A stretch of 64,000 bases of DNA from Limnohabitans sp. Hippo3 (GCF_003063665.1 NZ_NESF01000007.1:1-64000), one strand, 5' to 3'; positions 26,432 to 36,402 are shown, counted from the stretch's first letter. Translations and numbers: made by a program. The notes: a model not told the origin generated them from the sequence alone.

Positions 26432-26869
26432 ATGACCCACAGCTTTGATTTGGCCGCCGCGCCGGGGCACTTGATCCGGCGGGCGCACCAGATTTCCGTG
26501 GCGATCTTCAATGAGCACCTGAGCGCGGCCGATGTCACCCCGGTTCAGTTCGCGATTCTCAATGCCTTGCACGACACGCCGGGGGTGGATCAAATCACTT
26601 TGGCCAAGCATGTGGCTTTCGATCCGGCCACGTCGGGCTCGGTGATTGGCCGCCTGGAGAGCAAGGGTTGGGTCGAGCGGCGCGCCGATGAGGTCGACCG
26701 TCGGCGCAAGTTGCTGGTGTTGACCCCTCAGGGACTGCGGGCGCTGGCAGGCATGCAGTCGGCTGTGGCCGCGGTTCAATCGACGATCTTGTCGCCGCTC
26801 GCACCGACAGAGCAGGTGCAGTTCATGCAGCTGCTCAGCCGCTTGGTGGCTGGGCACGAGGCGGCCTGA
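26432..26869 (+). CDS. MarR-family transcriptional regulator
   Basis: The 145-residue protein has the winged helix-turn-helix of MarR proteins: VTPVQFAILNALHDTPGVDQ, LAKHVAFDPATSGSVIGRLE as recognition region, and the wing ERRADEVDRRRKLLVLTPQG. Dimers bind palindromes and release on binding small phenolic ligands. It is divergent from the FAH gene, and a perfect palindrome lies between them, so it probably represses itself and that gene. Confidence 0.92.
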   Translation: MTHSFDLAAAPGHLIRRAHQISVAIFNEHLSAADVTPVQFAILNALHDTPGVDQITLAKHVAFDPATSGSVIGRLESKGWVERRADEVDRRRKLLVLTPQGLRALAGMQSAVAAVQSTILSPLAPTEQVQFMQLLSRLVAGHEAA

Positions 26870-26898
26870 GCGCAGACGATCGCGCGGGCCGATCGGCT

Positions 26899-27201
26899 TT
26901 AGGCCGATTTGACCGTCAGCTCGAAGTGCTCTACATGCGGAGGGGCTGCAAAAAATGGCCCGACGATGGCACGCCATTCGGTGAACAGGGGCGATTGACG
27001 GAAGCCCACGGTGTGGTCTTCGAGGGTGTCCCAGAAGATTTGCAGCACATAGCGCTCCGGGCTTTCGATGCCGCGGTTGACTTTGCCGCCTTGAAAGCCC
27101 TTGGCCTTGCAAGCCACGGTGTTCAGACCGAGCTCAATGGCTTTTTCAAATGCGGCTTGCTGGCCTGGGTGGATGCGGATGTCGGCAAGTTCGAGGATCA
27201 T
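26899..27201 (-). CDS. Antibiotic biosynthesis monooxygenase (ABM) domain protein
   Basis: The 100-residue protein is a single ferredoxin-like ABM domain, starting MILELADIRIHPGQQAAFEK, with YVLQIFWDTLEDHTVGFRQS holding the conserved W-to-H segment. Members include quinol monooxygenases and heme-degrading enzymes, but many have no known activity. It lies 36 bases after the MATE gene stop on the same strand. Confidence 0.85.
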   Translation of the reverse strand: MILELADIRIHPGQQAAFEKAIELGLNTVACKAKGFQGGKVNRGIESPERYVLQIFWDTLEDHTVGFRQSPLFTEWRAIVGPFFAAPPHVEHFELTVKSA

Positions 27202-27237
27202 GTTGCGGGGGTGTTCAAAGTGAGCGAAGCCTCTACC

Positions 27238-28599
27238 TTAATGCATCTGGTCCCTCTGGGGTGTCAACCGTGAGGCACGCCAGACCATGGCCGTGAAGAG
27301 GACCGACACCAAGGCCAGGGCGGCGGTGCTGGTCATCCAGAAAGTGTCTACGCTGGCCCGCATGGGCCAAGCTGCCCAGTCGATGCCTTGGTAGGCCAGC
27401 ACGTAGCCGCCATACAAGCCCACGCCCCACAGCAGGGCGGTGTAAATCAGCAAGGGCATCAGGGTGATGCGGTAGCAGCGCAGCAGGTAAGCGCAAACGG
27501 CTTGCACGGCATCGGCCAGGTGGTACAGCGCAACCCAGCCCAGCCAAGCCGTGGCCGCTTGCACCACGCTGGGGTCGGTGCTGAACGCCTGGGCCACCGC
27601 TTCGCGGCCCCAAAACAAGATGCCCGCCCCCAGCAAGGCGGCACCGACGGCCAAGCCAATGCCCAGACCTGCTGCGTGTCGGGCTTTGCGCGCTTGCCCG
27701 GCACCGAGCCAATAGCCTGTGCGTGCGCTGCTGGCAATGCCCAGGGCCAGCGGCACCATGTACAAAACAGCGGCCAGACTGGCCGCGATCTGGTGACTGG
27801 CCAAGGCTACGGCACCCAGACGTGCAATGAACAGGGCCATCAAAGTGAATGAGGTCACCTCGACCATGATGGCCAAACCCGCAGGCACACCCAAGGCCAG
27901 AAAGCGCCGGATCACAGGCCAGTCGGGTTTTTCGGGCCGTCGCCACAAGCGGTAGGGCTGGTAGATGTCTTGTGTGCGCAAGAGCCACAGACCGGCCAGC
28001 ATCATCAGCGTGTTGACCGCCAGGGTGGCCCAGGCGCAACCCACCACGCCCATGCCGGATCCACCTGCGACGCCAAAGGTCAAGGCATACGACAGCGGCA
28101 CTTTGACCAGCAGGGCACCCGCCTGTAACCAGGTCACCAAGCGGGGGTGCCCCAAACTCTGGTTGAGCGTGCTGTACATGCGGAACAGCAGGGAAGGAAG
28201 CAAGGCCAGCGCCAGGATGCGCAAATACGCACGCACATCGGGCCAGAGCGCTTCGGGGACCTCGGTGGCCGACAGCCACAGGTCTGGAAACCACAGGCCG
28301 CAGATGCCCAGCATGCCGGCTGCACCAGCGATGTAAAGCGCCTGCCTGACCGAGCGGCCCATTTCGGCTTGACGACCTCCGCCGTGCAGTTCGGCCCATA
28401 CCGGCAGCAAGGCTTGCAGCAAACCGTTGAGCGCCACATAAATGCTGATGTAAATGGACGAGGCCAAAGACAGGACCGCCAGCGCCTGTGGGCTGTAGCG
28501 GCCCGCAATCAGGGTGTCGGCAATGCCGAAGGACATGACAGCCAGCTGCCCCACCAGCACGGTGCCTGCGTGGCGGGCAATGGTGCGCAGCTCGGACAC
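27238..28599 (-). CDS. MATE-family efflux transporter
   Basis: The 453-residue protein has about 12 hydrophobic segments in two similar halves. MATE features are visible in FGIADTLIAGRYSPQALAVL and HQIAASLAAVLYMVPLALGI. It exports cationic or aromatic compounds using an H+ or Na+ gradient. Its start lies 3 bases after the stop of the upstream membrane-protein gene, so the two are in one operon. The ABM gene follows. Confidence 0.93.
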   Translation of the reverse strand: MSELRTIARHAGTVLVGQLAVMSFGIADTLIAGRYSPQALAVLSLASSIYISIYVALNGLLQALLPVWAELHGGGRQAEMGRSVRQALYIAGAAGMLGICGLWFPDLWLSATEVPEALWPDVRAYLRILALALLPSLLFRMYSTLNQSLGHPRLVTWLQAGALLVKVPLSYALTFGVAGGSGMGVVGCAWATLAVNTLMMLAGLWLLRTQDIYQPYRLWRRPEKPDWPVIRRFLALGVPAGLAIMVEVTSFTLMALFIARLGAVALASHQIAASLAAVLYMVPLALGIASSARTGYWLGAGQARKARHAAGLGIGLAVGAALLGAGILFWGREAVAQAFSTDPSVVQAATAWLGWVALYHLADAVQAVCAYLLRCYRITLMPLLIYTALLWGVGLYGGYVLAYQGIDWAAWPMRASVDTFWMTSTAALALVSVLFTAMVWRASRLTPQRDQMH

Positions 28600-28602
28600 G
28601 GC

Positions 28603-30336
28603 TCAGCGCCCCGGTACGTCAGCAGGCGCAGCCATGGCTTTGGCGGGACGGAAAATCACCAAAGTCTCGTCTTTGTCCGTGGGCCGCTTGATGGCCGTTT
28701 CTTCCACCCAGCCCAAAGACTGGATTTTGGCCGACAGCAAGGACCGGTTGACGCCGTCCATGATCAGCCAGGGGCAGTCGCTTTGGGGTGCTTGCATGGG
28801 CATGAGCCGGGCTTGCGCGTGGTGCATCAGGGCTGCGCCTTGCGCCTTGCTGAGGCCGGCGTATTGCAGGCAGCCGCCAGTGCCCGTGATGCGGCTGATT
28901 TTGGTGACCAGCGGGGCATAGCTGCGGGCGTAGTCGAGCAGGGGCAACCACAGGCTGGTTAGCAAGAGCCAGCACAGCGCGGCACCACTGGCGGGCAACA
29001 CCAGGCTTTTCCAGATGGCGGCGCGGTGGTAGCCGGTGCGCCAGCGCACCAGCGCGCCCCAAGCCACGGTGGCGGCCAGTGCCAAGGCGAATGCCCCAAC
29101 AGAAAACTCGGGCACGAATTCCGGCGCCAGGCGGGCCACATTGGCCGCGGGTTTGGCGGGTGTGCCGGTTTGCATGGCCACCCAGACCACCCAGATGATG
29201 AGCGCACAGACACTGAAAAACAGCAGCGTGAACCAGTCGATCAGGGCGCCCAGGCTGCGGCGCAACGTGGGCAACGCCAGAGCGGCCAAGGTGGCAATGG
29301 CGGGCAGCGAGGTCAAAAGTGCCCGGTCAGACAAGCCCGTGAACCAGGTGGCCCCCACCGTCACGATCACGAACCACAGCGGCAAACCCAGGTGCGGGTA
29401 GCGCCAGCCTCGAGAGAGTTGCCCTCGCCAGCGCCACAGCGCCCACAGAGCCAGAGGCCACGCCGGCCAAGTGAACCACACCATCAATTTGGCCAGCACA
29501 TGGACATCGACCATGGTGTGGGGCACCACGCGCCAGCGCCACAGATCGAGTGCACCTGCAGTCGTGATGCACAGCAAGGCAATGAGCGCCATCAGGCCAA
29601 CGTCCAGCATGGTCAAGCGGCGCTGAGCCGGGTCCGGCTGGGCGGTCGCGCAAATGAGCGAACCACCCATACCCAGCCAAAGGGCCAGGCTCGGGGCGCC
29701 CGACAGCGTCAGACCCAGCATGCCGGCAGCCACCGCCGCAGCGCTTTGGATGCGGTGGCGGGTCCAGGTGGACAGGCCAAAAAACACCAGTGCCGCAAAG
29801 CACAGCTGGCTCAGCGCAGGCGTGGTTTCGTGCGACAGCCGTGCCAAGCCCAGGCAAGCCAACAGCGCCAGCAAGCCGCCGTCGGCCATGGCCCGTGCGT
29901 AGTCCGCTGGCTTGGCTTCACCGCCAAATGCAAAAGCCACGGGTTGCGCGGCGGGGTGGCGGGTCAGTGCATAAACCGCGTACCAGGTGGAGGCCAACGT
30001 GATGCTCAACATCCCGATGAAGGGCAGACGGGCAAAAGCGGCTTCAAAACCTGCGGGTGCCCATTGGATGAAAACAGCACCCAGCCAATAAGGCAGCAAA
30101 GCCAGCTGGGCATCGGTGGTGCCCAGCAAAGTGGGCTGGAGCCAGGAGGCCGCGCCGCCCAGGCCGGCATCTGCCAATTGCAGCATGTAGCCAAAGGCTT
30201 CGATGTCTTGGGCTTTCCAGGGCGTGCGGCCCCAAAAGCCAGGAAGGACATAGGCCGCGCACAACAAAAGCAAGGCCAGCCGGGGCAGTCTGCGCACGGC
30301 GCTTTGTGCAACGATGGCGGGAGTGGGGTGGTTCAC
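28603..30336 (-). CDS. Polytopic membrane protein, possible GT-C-like glycosyltransferase
   Basis: This 577-residue protein has a basic N-terminus, then about 12 hydrophobic segments and a soluble C-terminal domain of about 110 residues (from SLWLPLLDYARSYAPLVTKI). After the first segment comes GFWGRTPWKAQDIEAFGYML, a first-loop layout with acidic residues as seen in ArnT/GT39-type lipid-linked sugar transferases. A firm family call is not possible. It is in an operon with the MATE gene. Confidence 0.7.
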   Translation of the reverse strand: MNHPTPAIVAQSAVRRLPRLALLLLCAAYVLPGFWGRTPWKAQDIEAFGYMLQLADAGLGGAASWLQPTLLGTTDAQLALLPYWLGAVFIQWAPAGFEAAFARLPFIGMLSITLASTWYAVYALTRHPAAQPVAFAFGGEAKPADYARAMADGGLLALLACLGLARLSHETTPALSQLCFAALVFFGLSTWTRHRIQSAAAVAAGMLGLTLSGAPSLALWLGMGGSLICATAQPDPAQRRLTMLDVGLMALIALLCITTAGALDLWRWRVVPHTMVDVHVLAKLMVWFTWPAWPLALWALWRWRGQLSRGWRYPHLGLPLWFVIVTVGATWFTGLSDRALLTSLPAIATLAALALPTLRRSLGALIDWFTLLFFSVCALIIWVVWVAMQTGTPAKPAANVARLAPEFVPEFSVGAFALALAATVAWGALVRWRTGYHRAAIWKSLVLPASGAALCWLLLTSLWLPLLDYARSYAPLVTKISRITGTGGCLQYAGLSKAQGAALMHHAQARLMPMQAPQSDCPWLIMDGVNRSLLSAKIQSLGWVEETAIKRPTDKDETLVIFRPAKAMAAPADVPGR

Positions 30337-30395
30337 AGGATCAGAAGATATCAGTTTGGAGCGGCGTGTCGCGTGCGGCCAGGCGCAGTCCCATG

Positions 30396-30430
30396 CAAAA
30401 AGGGCAGGCCGGTTGCCCGGGCTGCCCTTT
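30396..30430 (-). terminator. Intrinsic terminator of rpmE2
   Basis: AAAGGGCAGGCCGG (30398-30411) pairs with the GC-rich arm ending CTGCCCTTT (to 30430), one mismatch. Read on the minus strand the hairpin runs into five T. It lies 20 bases after the rpmE2 stop. Confidence 0.7.
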
Positions 30431-30450
30431 GGAAGACACCAAACGGTGAA

Positions 30451-30711
30451 TTATTTGGCGACGGTGGTCTTGCCAAAGCGGTTGCGGAACTTCTCCACGC
30501 GGCCACCCATGTTGTCCACCGACTTTTGTGTGCCGGTGTAGAAGGGGTGCGACTCGCTGGTCGTGTCCAGCTTGTACAGAGGCAACTCGCGGCCGTCTTC
30601 CATGGTGATCATTTCCTTGGTGTTCGCGCAGGAGCGTGTCACGAACTTGAAACCATTGGACATGTCCTGGAAGCAAATTTCACGGTAGTTGGGGTGAATG
30701 CCGTCTTTCAT
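30451..30711 (-). CDS. rpmE2: 50S ribosomal protein L31 type B
   Basis: The 86-residue protein matches L31 type [21 protein letters not shown] and [22 protein letters not shown]. It lacks the CxxC zinc-binding pair of classical L31, as expected for the type that replaces it when zinc is scarce. Here it stands in the conserved spot downstream of rho, so it may be the main L31. The ATG at 30711 follows a clear Shine-Dalgarno (AAAGGA on the minus strand). Confidence 0.95.
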   Translation of the reverse strand: MKDGIHPNYREICFQDMSNGFKFVTRSCANTKEMITMEDGRELPLYKLDTTSESHPFYTGTQKSVDNMGGRVEKFRNRFGKTTVAK

Positions 30712-30796
30712 GGGGAAATCCTTTTATTTTCGCTACGGTAGCCACTCTGCAGCCTATCTGAGAGCACTTTCCGCAAAACCTGACGATTATAGGGCA

Positions 30797-32059
30797 TCAG
30801 CCGCCGCGTCGCATCATGTCGAAGAACTCTGAGTTGTTCTTGGTCGCTTTCATGCTCTTCAAGACCATCTCCATCGCCTCGATTTCGTCCATGTTGTACA
30901 TGAATTGACGCAAGATGCGGGTTTTTTGCAGCACTTCGGGCTGGAGCAGCAACTCTTCGCGGCGGGTGCCGCTGCGGTTCAAGTTGATGGCTGGGAACAC
31001 GCGCTTTTCGTACAGGCGGCGCTCCAAGTGAATCTCGCAGTTGCCGGTGCCTTTGAACTCTTCAAAGATCACCTCGTCCATGCGGCTGCCAGTGTCCACC
31101 AGGGCCGTGGCGATGATGGTGAGGCTGCCGCCTTCTTCCACATTGCGGGCCGCACCAAAGAAGCGCTTGGGGCGCTGCAGGGCGTTGGCGTCCACACCGC
31201 CCGACAGCACCTTGCCCGAGGAAGGCACCACGTTGTTGTAGGCGCGGGCCAGGCGGGTGATCGAGTCCAGCAGGATCACCACGTCTTTTTTCAGCTCGAC
31301 CAGGCGCTTGGCGCGCTCGATCACCATCTCGGCCACGTGCACGTGGCGAGAAGCGGGCTCGTCAAAGGTGGACGAAATGACTTCGCCGCGCACGCTGCGC
31401 TGCATCTCGGTCACTTCTTCCGGGCGCTCGTCGACCAGCAACACCATCAGGTGCACATCGGGGTAGTTGGCGGTGATGGCGTGGGCGATCTGCTGCATCA
31501 TCACCGTCTTGCCCGACTTGGGCTGCGCCACGATCAGGGCGCGCTGGCCGCGGCCGAGCGGGGCGATGATGTCGATCACGCGGGCGGTGATGTTCTCGTC
31601 GCCCTTGATGTCACGCTCCAGACGCATCTGCTCTTTGGGGAACAAAGGCGTCAGGTTTTCAAACATGACCTTGTGTTTGTTGTTCTCGGGCAGGTCGTCG
31701 TTGACCTTGTCAAGTTTGGTCAAAGCGAAGTAACGCTCGCCGTCTTTGGGGATGCGCACCTCGCCTTCGATCATGTCACCCGTGTGCAGATTGAAGCGGC
31801 GCACCTGGCTGGGGCTGATGTAGATGTCATCGGTGCTGGCGGTGTAGCTCGAATCCGGGCTGCGCAAAAAGCCGAAACCGTCGGGCAGGATCTCCAGCAC
31901 GCCATCGGCGAAGACCTGTTCGCCCGCTTTGGCGCGCTTTTTGATGATGGCAAACATCAGCTCCTGTTTGCGCATGCGACCCGTGTTCTCGATTTCGAGC
32001 GCGTCGGCTTGCTTCAGGAGTTCGGACACATGAAGTGCCTTGAGTTCATTCAAATGCAT
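30797..32059 (-). CDS. rho: Transcription termination factor Rho
   Basis: The 420-residue hexameric RNA helicase ends transcription at rut-containing RNAs. The N-terminal part starts [20 protein letters not shown] and has the RNA-binding motif [13 protein letters not shown]. The Walker A is [12 protein letters not shown], and [15 protein letters not shown] follows. Length matches E. coli Rho (419). It is in the conserved trxA-rho-rpmE2 order, with a terminator between trxA and rho. Confidence 0.98.
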   Translation of the reverse strand: MHLNELKALHVSELLKQADALEIENTGRMRKQELMFAIIKKRAKAGEQVFADGVLEILPDGFGFLRSPDSSYTASTDDIYISPSQVRRFNLHTGDMIEGEVRIPKDGERYFALTKLDKVNDDLPENNKHKVMFENLTPLFPKEQMRLERDIKGDENITARVIDIIAPLGRGQRALIVAQPKSGKTVMMQQIAHAITANYPDVHLMVLLVDERPEEVTEMQRSVRGEVISSTFDEPASRHVHVAEMVIERAKRLVELKKDVVILLDSITRLARAYNNVVPSSGKVLSGGVDANALQRPKRFFGAARNVEEGGSLTIIATALVDTGSRMDEVIFEEFKGTGNCEIHLERRLYEKRVFPAINLNRSGTRREELLLQPEVLQKTRILRQFMYNMDEIEAMEMVLKSMKATKNNSEFFDMMRRGG

Positions 32060-32232
32060 GGGAGTTGGCCTGTGTCGAAGCGGACCGTAGAGGGCCGTTT
32101 TCAGATAAGCGGGTGGAAATGTTCAGAACCGGAGGCCGCCCGGGGTTGGGGGCTGGTACTGCCGGCATTCAAGGCGCTGATCCCTGTTCGGGTTGCCTTG
32201 TGGAAATTATGACAGGTTTTAAAGTGCGTCAG

Positions 32233-32265
32233 AAAACAAAAAACCGGGTCATCGCTGCCCGGTTT
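32233..32265 (-). terminator. Intrinsic terminator of trxA
   Basis: AAACCGGG (32241-32248) pairs with CCCGGTTT (32258-32265). On the minus strand it is followed by a T-rich run (TTTTTTGTTTT). It lies 41 bases after the trxA stop and upstream of rho. Confidence 0.8.
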
Positions 32266-32305
32266 GGAAAAGCGGAGCCCGAAGAACTCGGGCCGCGAGC
32301 CGGCA

Positions 32306-32638
32306 TCAAGCCAGTTGTTGGTCGATGAAGGCGGTCAGTTGTGACTTGCTCATGGCACCCACTTTGGTGGCGGCCAGTTGACCACCTTTGAAGATCATCA
32401 GGGTGGGGATGCCACGGATGCCGAACTTGGCGGGGATGTCGCGGTTGTCGTCCACGTTCATCTTGGTGATCTGGAGCTTGCCTTCGTAAGCGCCAGCCAC
32501 TTCGTCGAGGATGGGGGCAATCATTTTGCAGGGGCCGCACCATTCGGCCCAGAAGTCGACCACGACAGGCTGGCTCGACTGGAGCACGTCGGCTTCGAAA
32601 GTGGCGTCGGTAATGTGTTTGATCAGATCGCTGGCCAT
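32306..32638 (-). CDS. trxA: Thioredoxin
   Basis: The 110-residue protein is a classical thioredoxin with the redox pair in WCGPC (Cys34, Cys37), a buried Asp in VVVDFWAEW, and the cis-proline in [10 protein letters not shown]. It reduces disulfides in cytosolic proteins, including ribonucleotide reductase. It ends in its own terminator before rho and is divergent from the HI0933-family flavoprotein gene. Confidence 0.97.
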   Translation of the reverse strand: MASDLIKHITDATFEADVLQSSQPVVVDFWAEWCGPCKMIAPILDEVAGAYEGKLQITKMNVDDNRDIPAKFGIRGIPTLMIFKGGQLAATKVGAMSKSQLTAFIDQQLA

Positions 32639-32742
32639 GGCCTATTCCTTGTGAACATTGAAGATGCGGCTAAAGTTGCAGCTATTTTGACAGAATCCAA
32701 AGGCATTCACCTGTCGCACAGGCTTTGCCAACACGCCCCTCC

Positions 32743-34059
32743 ATGACATTTCCTGCTGCGCTTGCTCACCCATCCCCTGCTCCTGTGCTGGAGGTCGATG
32801 TGGCCATTGTGGGTGGAGGGCCTGCAGGCTTGATGGCGGCGGAGGTCTTGTCTCAAGCCGGCGTATCGGTTCACCTGTTCGACGCCATGCCGTCAGTGGG
32901 GCGCAAATTTTTGTTGGCGGGCAAAGGCGGTTTGAACCTGACGCATTCAGAGCCCATGCCGCCCTTTCGCAGCCGTTACGGGTCCCGTCAAGCCGAAGTG
33001 GCCCAGTGGCTAGACCACATGGATGCCGAGGCCGTCAGGCGCTGGGCCCAGGGCCTGGGCGTGGAGACCTTTGTGGGCAGCTCGGGCCGGGTATTTCCGC
33101 TTGAGATGAAGGCAGCCCCTTTGCTGCGCGCCTGGTTGCAGCGTCTGCGGCATCCTGACTCGGGCGTGCCGGTGCAGTTTCACATGCGACACCGCTGGCA
33201 AGGCTGGGATGGGGACATTCTGGCTTTTGAGCCGACGGGCACTTCGGGTGTGACACGGGTGCGTGCCCGCGCCACCTTGCTGGCTTTGGGCGGGGCCAGT
33301 TGGCCCCGATTGGGGTCGGATGGCGCTTGGGTGCCCTTGTTGGCCGATCAGGGGGTGGAGGTGGCACCGCTTGCGCCTGCCAATTGCGGCTTTGACGTTT
33401 GGGGGCGTGAGGGGACGGGCTGGACCGAGCATTTCCGCAGCCGCTACGCTGGGCACCCCCTCAAGTCGGTGGTGTTGCGGGTGGAAGCCGCTTCAGGGCT
33501 GGGCCACGCACCGGACGCGCCTCCCAGATTTGAGCGGCAGGGTGAATTGGTGGTCACCGACACAGGCGTGGAAGGCAGTCTGATTTATGCCGCATCGGCC
33601 CTGCTGCGCGACGACTTGGCCCAGGGCGCTGCCCGCTTGATGCTCGATTTGCTGCCCGACAAAAGTCAGGAGCAGGTGCGTGCCGAGGTGTGCCGACCAC
33701 GCGGCAGCCGCAGCTTGTCCAGCCACCTCAAAAGCCGTTTGGGACTCGATGGGGTCAAGATGGGCTTGATCTATGAGCTGTGCACGCCCGAGTGCCTGGC
33801 CCAGCCGGAGGCCTTGGCGCGGAGTCTGAAGAATTTGTCCATCCCGCTCAAAAGACCCAGGCCTGTGGCCGAAGCGATCAGCACTGCAGGGGGGGTGACT
33901 TGGGCGTCCATGACACCGGGCGGCATGTTGAAGCAGCGCCCGGGTGTGTACTGCGCTGGAGAAATGCTGGACTGGGAAGCGCCCACAGGGGGCTATCTGC
34001 TCACCGCCTGTTTGGCCAGTGGATGGTCTGCTGGACAGGCTATTTTGACAAATTTGTAA
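32743..34059 (+). CDS. FAD-dependent oxidoreductase, HI0933/YhiN family
   Basis: The 438-residue flavoprotein has an N-terminal dinucleotide fold, VAIVGGGPAGLMAAEVLSQA, and the family blocks SVGRKFLLAGKGGLNLTHSE and GGVTWASMTPGGMLKQRPGV, and near the end YCAGEMLDWEAPTGGYLLTA. The C-terminal part binds FAD again. The function of the family is not firmly known. The ATG at 32743 was preferred to a TTG six codons earlier. Confidence 0.9.
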   Translation: MTFPAALAHPSPAPVLEVDVAIVGGGPAGLMAAEVLSQAGVSVHLFDAMPSVGRKFLLAGKGGLNLTHSEPMPPFRSRYGSRQAEVAQWLDHMDAEAVRRWAQGLGVETFVGSSGRVFPLEMKAAPLLRAWLQRLRHPDSGVPVQFHMRHRWQGWDGDILAFEPTGTSGVTRVRARATLLALGGASWPRLGSDGAWVPLLADQGVEVAPLAPANCGFDVWGREGTGWTEHFRSRYAGHPLKSVVLRVEAASGLGHAPDAPPRFERQGELVVTDTGVEGSLIYAASALLRDDLAQGAARLMLDLLPDKSQEQVRAEVCRPRGSRSLSSHLKSRLGLDGVKMGLIYELCTPECLAQPEALARSLKNLSIPLKRPRPVAEAISTAGGVTWASMTPGGMLKQRPGVYCAGEMLDWEAPTGGYLLTACLASGWSAGQAILTNL

Positions 34060-34142
34060 CAAATTTACACAAGTGGTGTATGCCTGCGGGCCACATGCTG
34101 CGTTGTTAGCGTGTGAATAACTTTATCCATCACGAGGTCGAC

Positions 34143-34436
34143 ATGACGCCAGAAGCTTCCCAGGAATACCAGCGTGCCGTAGAAGAGGCCGCGAACGCTT
34201 TCATGAAAGTGATGGCGTTGCGTGGGTTCAACGTTCGCGACTATCCGCAAAATTTTGTGGCGCAAATGGCCCAGCAAACCCGTTTGGCTTTTGAAATCAA
34301 TCCCCGCGGTGCCCACCGCAACGCCGACAGCCTGGTCTCCGAATTGCTGCGGGCTGTCCCGGCTGCTCCCCAACTCGTGGCATCCACCAAAGTCAAAGCC
34401 ATGCCTTTTCCTGCGCTGCGTCGGCGCATGGCCTGA
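34143..34436 (+). CDS. Conserved hypothetical small protein
   Basis: A 97-residue, mainly helical protein starts MTPEASQEYQRAVEEAANAF and ends in a basic PFPALRRRMA. There is no signal or membrane segment. No known domain was recognised. The ATG at 34143, with GAGG eight bases before it, is preferred to a GTG ten codons upstream. It follows the flavoprotein gene by 83 bases and could share its transcript. Confidence 0.65.
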   Translation: MTPEASQEYQRAVEEAANAFMKVMALRGFNVRDYPQNFVAQMAQQTRLAFEINPRGAHRNADSLVSELLRAVPAAPQLVASTKVKAMPFPALRRRMA

Positions 34437-34524
34437 GTGTTGTCATGGCGCATTGGGCCTGACGCGCTATTTTTCGCGCGGGGGGTCCTGGAACCCAAGC
34501 CCGAGGCATCGCATTCACCCCTCC

Positions 34525-36225
34525 TCAGGGGTTTTCTTCCCAAAATTCGCCTGCGTAACGGCTGCCTTGGGCGGCGCGCACGTTTTCTTGGGCGCGCAGA
34601 TCGACCCGGCGAATCTTGCCCGAAATGGTCTTGGGCAGGTCGCTGAACTCGATGCGGCGCACCAGTTTGTAGCCTGAGACCCGCTCTCGCATGAACTTGA
34701 AAATGCCCCTCGCCGTGTCCGCACTCGGCGCATGGCCCGGGGCCAGAATCACATAGGCCTTGGGCACCAGGCCGCGCACCGGATCGGGGGCGGGCACCAC
34801 CGCCGCTTCGGCCACAGCCGGGTGTTCGATCAACGCGCTCTCCAGCTCGAAAGGGCTGATGCGGTAGCCCGAAGACTTGAACACATCGTCGGCCCGGCCC
34901 ACATAGGTGATGTAACCCTGTTCGTCGCGCTGGCCCACATCGCCTGTGTGGTAGTAACCATCGCGCATGGCCTCGGCGGTTTTGTCGGCGTCGTCGGCAT
35001 AGCCGTTCATCAGCGCCGTGGGGCGGTGCGCCAGGTCAATGCAAATTTCACCTTCGTCGGCGGGTTCGCCATCGGCATTGAGCAGCACCATCCGGTAGCC
35101 CGGCAAAGGCCGCCCCATCGAGCCCGCTTTGAGCGGCGCACCTGGCGGGTTGCCAATTTGGGCGGTGGTCTCGGTCTGGCCATAACCGTCGCGGATGGTG
35201 ATGCCCCAGGCTGCGCGCACCTGCTCGATGACCTCGGGGTTGAGCGGCTCGCCCGCCGAAATCAGCTCGCGCAACTGCACGGGCCAGTCCTTGAGGTCCT
35301 CTTGAATCAGCATGCGCCACACCGTTGGCGGCGCGCACAAGGTGTTGACCCGGTGCTGCACCAAGGTGCCCAAAATGTCCGGCCCGTTGAAGCGCGCGTA
35401 GTTGTAAATGAACACACAGGCCTGCGCATTGAGCGGGGCGAAAAAACAGCTCCAGGCGTGTTTGGCCCAGCCCGGCGAGCTGATGGTCCAGTGCACATCG
35501 CCTTTTTGCAGGCCCAACCAATACAAGGTGGACAAATGCCCCACCGGGTAGCTTTGCTGAGTGTGCTGCACCAGCTTGGGCTTGGCCGTGGTGCCCGAGG
35601 TGAAGTACTCCAGCAAAGGATCGGTCACCCGGGTGGGCTCGGGTGGGGTGAAGGCGGTGCTGGCCTGGTGAGACAGCGCGTAATCGCGCCAGCCCGCAGG
35701 CAGGCCCGAGGCAGCGCCCGACACGCTCACCAGCGTCAGCCCGCTCGTCACGGCGCTGGGCAAATCTATCACTTTGGCCATGCCCCCGGCGTTGGTGATG
35801 ATGCACTTGACCCGTCCGCGCTCTAGGCGGTCTTGCAAATCGTCGCCTGAGACTAGCGTGGTGGCAGGGATCAGCACCACGCCCAGTTTGATTGCGGCCA
35901 GCATGGTCTCCCACAGCGGCACCTCGTTGCCCATCATCAGCAAAATCCGGTCGCCCTTGCGCGCACCCAGGGCCACCAGCCAATTGGCCACCTGGTTGGA
36001 GCGCTGCGACAGCTCGGCATAGCTCAGGCGAAACTGCTCGCCCGAGGCTTCAACGATGTGCAAAGCCGGGGCCGGGTTGTCGCGCGCGATGTGGTCAAAG
36101 TAGTCCAGCCCCCAATTGAAATGTGTCAACTCAGGCCAGCGAAACGCCGCCAAGGCGGCTTCGTAGTCGGTGCGGTGGGTCAGCAAGGCATTGCGGCTGG
36201 CCAAAAATTGTTCTAGTTCGCTCAT
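34525..36225 (-). CDS. AMP-binding acyl-CoA synthetase (ACSM-like)
   Basis: The 566-residue enzyme has the P-loop EYFTSGTTAKPKLVQHTQQS, the motif DGYGQTETTAQIGN, YHTGDVGQRDEQGYITYVGR and a C-terminal catalytic lysine in LPKTISGKIRRVDLR. The overall pattern (WTISSPGWAKHAWSCFFAPL) is close to medium-chain/benzoate-type acyl-CoA synthetases. It may activate an aromatic or medium-chain acid; substrate is unproven. It is monocistronic. Confidence 0.88.
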   Translation of the reverse strand: MSELEQFLASRNALLTHRTDYEAALAAFRWPELTHFNWGLDYFDHIARDNPAPALHIVEASGEQFRLSYAELSQRSNQVANWLVALGARKGDRILLMMGNEVPLWETMLAAIKLGVVLIPATTLVSGDDLQDRLERGRVKCIITNAGGMAKVIDLPSAVTSGLTLVSVSGAASGLPAGWRDYALSHQASTAFTPPEPTRVTDPLLEYFTSGTTAKPKLVQHTQQSYPVGHLSTLYWLGLQKGDVHWTISSPGWAKHAWSCFFAPLNAQACVFIYNYARFNGPDILGTLVQHRVNTLCAPPTVWRMLIQEDLKDWPVQLRELISAGEPLNPEVIEQVRAAWGITIRDGYGQTETTAQIGNPPGAPLKAGSMGRPLPGYRMVLLNADGEPADEGEICIDLAHRPTALMNGYADDADKTAEAMRDGYYHTGDVGQRDEQGYITYVGRADDVFKSSGYRISPFELESALIEHPAVAEAAVVPAPDPVRGLVPKAYVILAPGHAPSADTARGIFKFMRERVSGYKLVRRIEFSDLPKTISGKIRRVDLRAQENVRAAQGSRYAGEFWEENP

Positions 36226-36402
36226 GGGCTCCTCGGCGGGGGTAGGTGTCTAGACCGTCTCGTCAAGGCAGTTTAGCGACTGCACAGGGGTCTGCGCATG
36301 GGGACTTGCCTAGGTGGAAACAGGTCAACCAGGCATCCCGAAAGCTTGGTGAGTTCTTGAAATAATGTTGAATTGGAGCATCCAGCCCCCAGCGGAGGAT
36401 TT

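Noticed and set aside
29026..30741. Open frame of 571 codons on the plus strand
   Set aside because: It is antisense to the membrane-protein gene and runs through the rpmE2 gene; the product is Gln/Gly/Arg-rich and unlike any family.
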